From assembly GCA_029063695.1 (NCBI GenBank), contig JAIDNR010000057.1:1-5399 (forward strand): a stretch of DNA of 5,399 nt. The letters run 5' to 3'. This stretch comes from Ruminococcus sp. (GTDB lineage: Bacteria; Bacillota; Clostridia; Oscillospirales; Ruminococcaceae). Shown here piece after piece: positions 5,305 to 5,399 of the stretch (the stretch's first letter is position 1; every line of letters starts with the position of its first letter). The translations under genes were made by a program, and so were the position numbers. Under the pieces are notes generated by a model. It saw nothing but the letters and a program-made list of their open reading frames with translations, made no database searches and was not told the origin of the DNA.

Positions 5305-5399
5305 ATGGCAGATAACACACCTATAATCGACCGCGATACCTATCGCTCCATAAAGAAAATGTCCCGTGAGGAACTGCAAGGCTTTCTTATGCGTTACGC
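5305..5399 (+). CDS. unrecognised protein, N-terminal 31 codons only
   Basis: An open frame starts at ATG 5305 behind a good Shine-Dalgarno (AAGGAG, 8-base spacer) and runs off the right edge after 31 codons. The visible peptide begins MADNTPIIDRDTYRSIKK and continues with MSREELQGFLMRY. It is hydrophilic, with no signal peptide, and the segment from about residue 12 looks helical and amphipathic. I do not recognise the family. The MSREEL-x2-FLMRY segment resembles the short helical N-termini of many clostridial hypothetical proteins, but this is too little to assign a function. The gene probability rests on the ribosome binding site and the co-directional context. Confidence 0.6.
   Translation, partial: MADNTPIIDRDTYRSIKKMSREELQGFLMRY

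Noticed and set aside
1..5399. tRNA/rRNA genes, CRISPR repeats, IS ends or a defence island
   Set aside because: No repeated spacer-sized units, terminal inverted repeats, transposase or integrase motifs, or cloverleaf-like segments were seen. The helicase and exonuclease match housekeeping families rather than a defence system.

Overview
The window reads as a chromosomal segment from a low-to-mid GC, anaerobic gut or rumen Firmicute, most likely a Ruminococcus-like member of the Oscillospiraceae. The main clue is a secreted protein with a type I dockerin placed just after its signal peptide. Dockerins are typical of cellulosome- or amylosome-forming clostridia, and ruminococci often place them away from the C-terminus. 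The RecD2-type helicase, the 'FDVETPNR' exonuclease and the GGAGG-type ribosome binding sites also fit Firmicutes. The species assignment is inference.

All seven genes, two of them partial, lie on the + strand with short gaps. From left to right they are: the 3' part of recD2, a DNA repair helicase that enters from the left edge (1-1936); a secreted dockerin protein with an unassigned C-terminal alpha/beta-barrel-like domain, only 3 bases after recD2 (1940-3394); a YaiI/YqxD-family (DUF188) PIN-like protein (3461-3907); a stand-alone DEDDh 3'-5' exonuclease (3934-4473); a small flavodoxin whose Shine-Dalgarno overlaps the exonuclease stop (4483-4926); a small low-molecular-weight protein-tyrosine-phosphatase-like protein (4936-5253); and the first 31 codons of an unrecognised gene running off the right edge (5305-5399).

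The spacing (3, 66, 26, 9, 9 and 51 bases) suggests one or two co-directional transcription units. I saw no convincing terminator or sigma-70 promoter in any gap, and no gap exceeds 66 bases. The products do not form an obvious pathway: three are nucleic-acid or PIN-like proteins, one is a redox carrier, one is a phosphatase-like protein and one is exported. The grouping looks like ordinary housekeeping plus one exported accessory protein.

The item most worth following up is the C-terminal domain of the dockerin protein. It shows a beta/alpha alternation with conserved-looking acidic residues on strands 4 and 7, the arrangement expected of a cryptic glycoside-hydrolase-like TIM barrel. I found no tRNA, rRNA, CRISPR array, IS element, attachment site or riboswitch.
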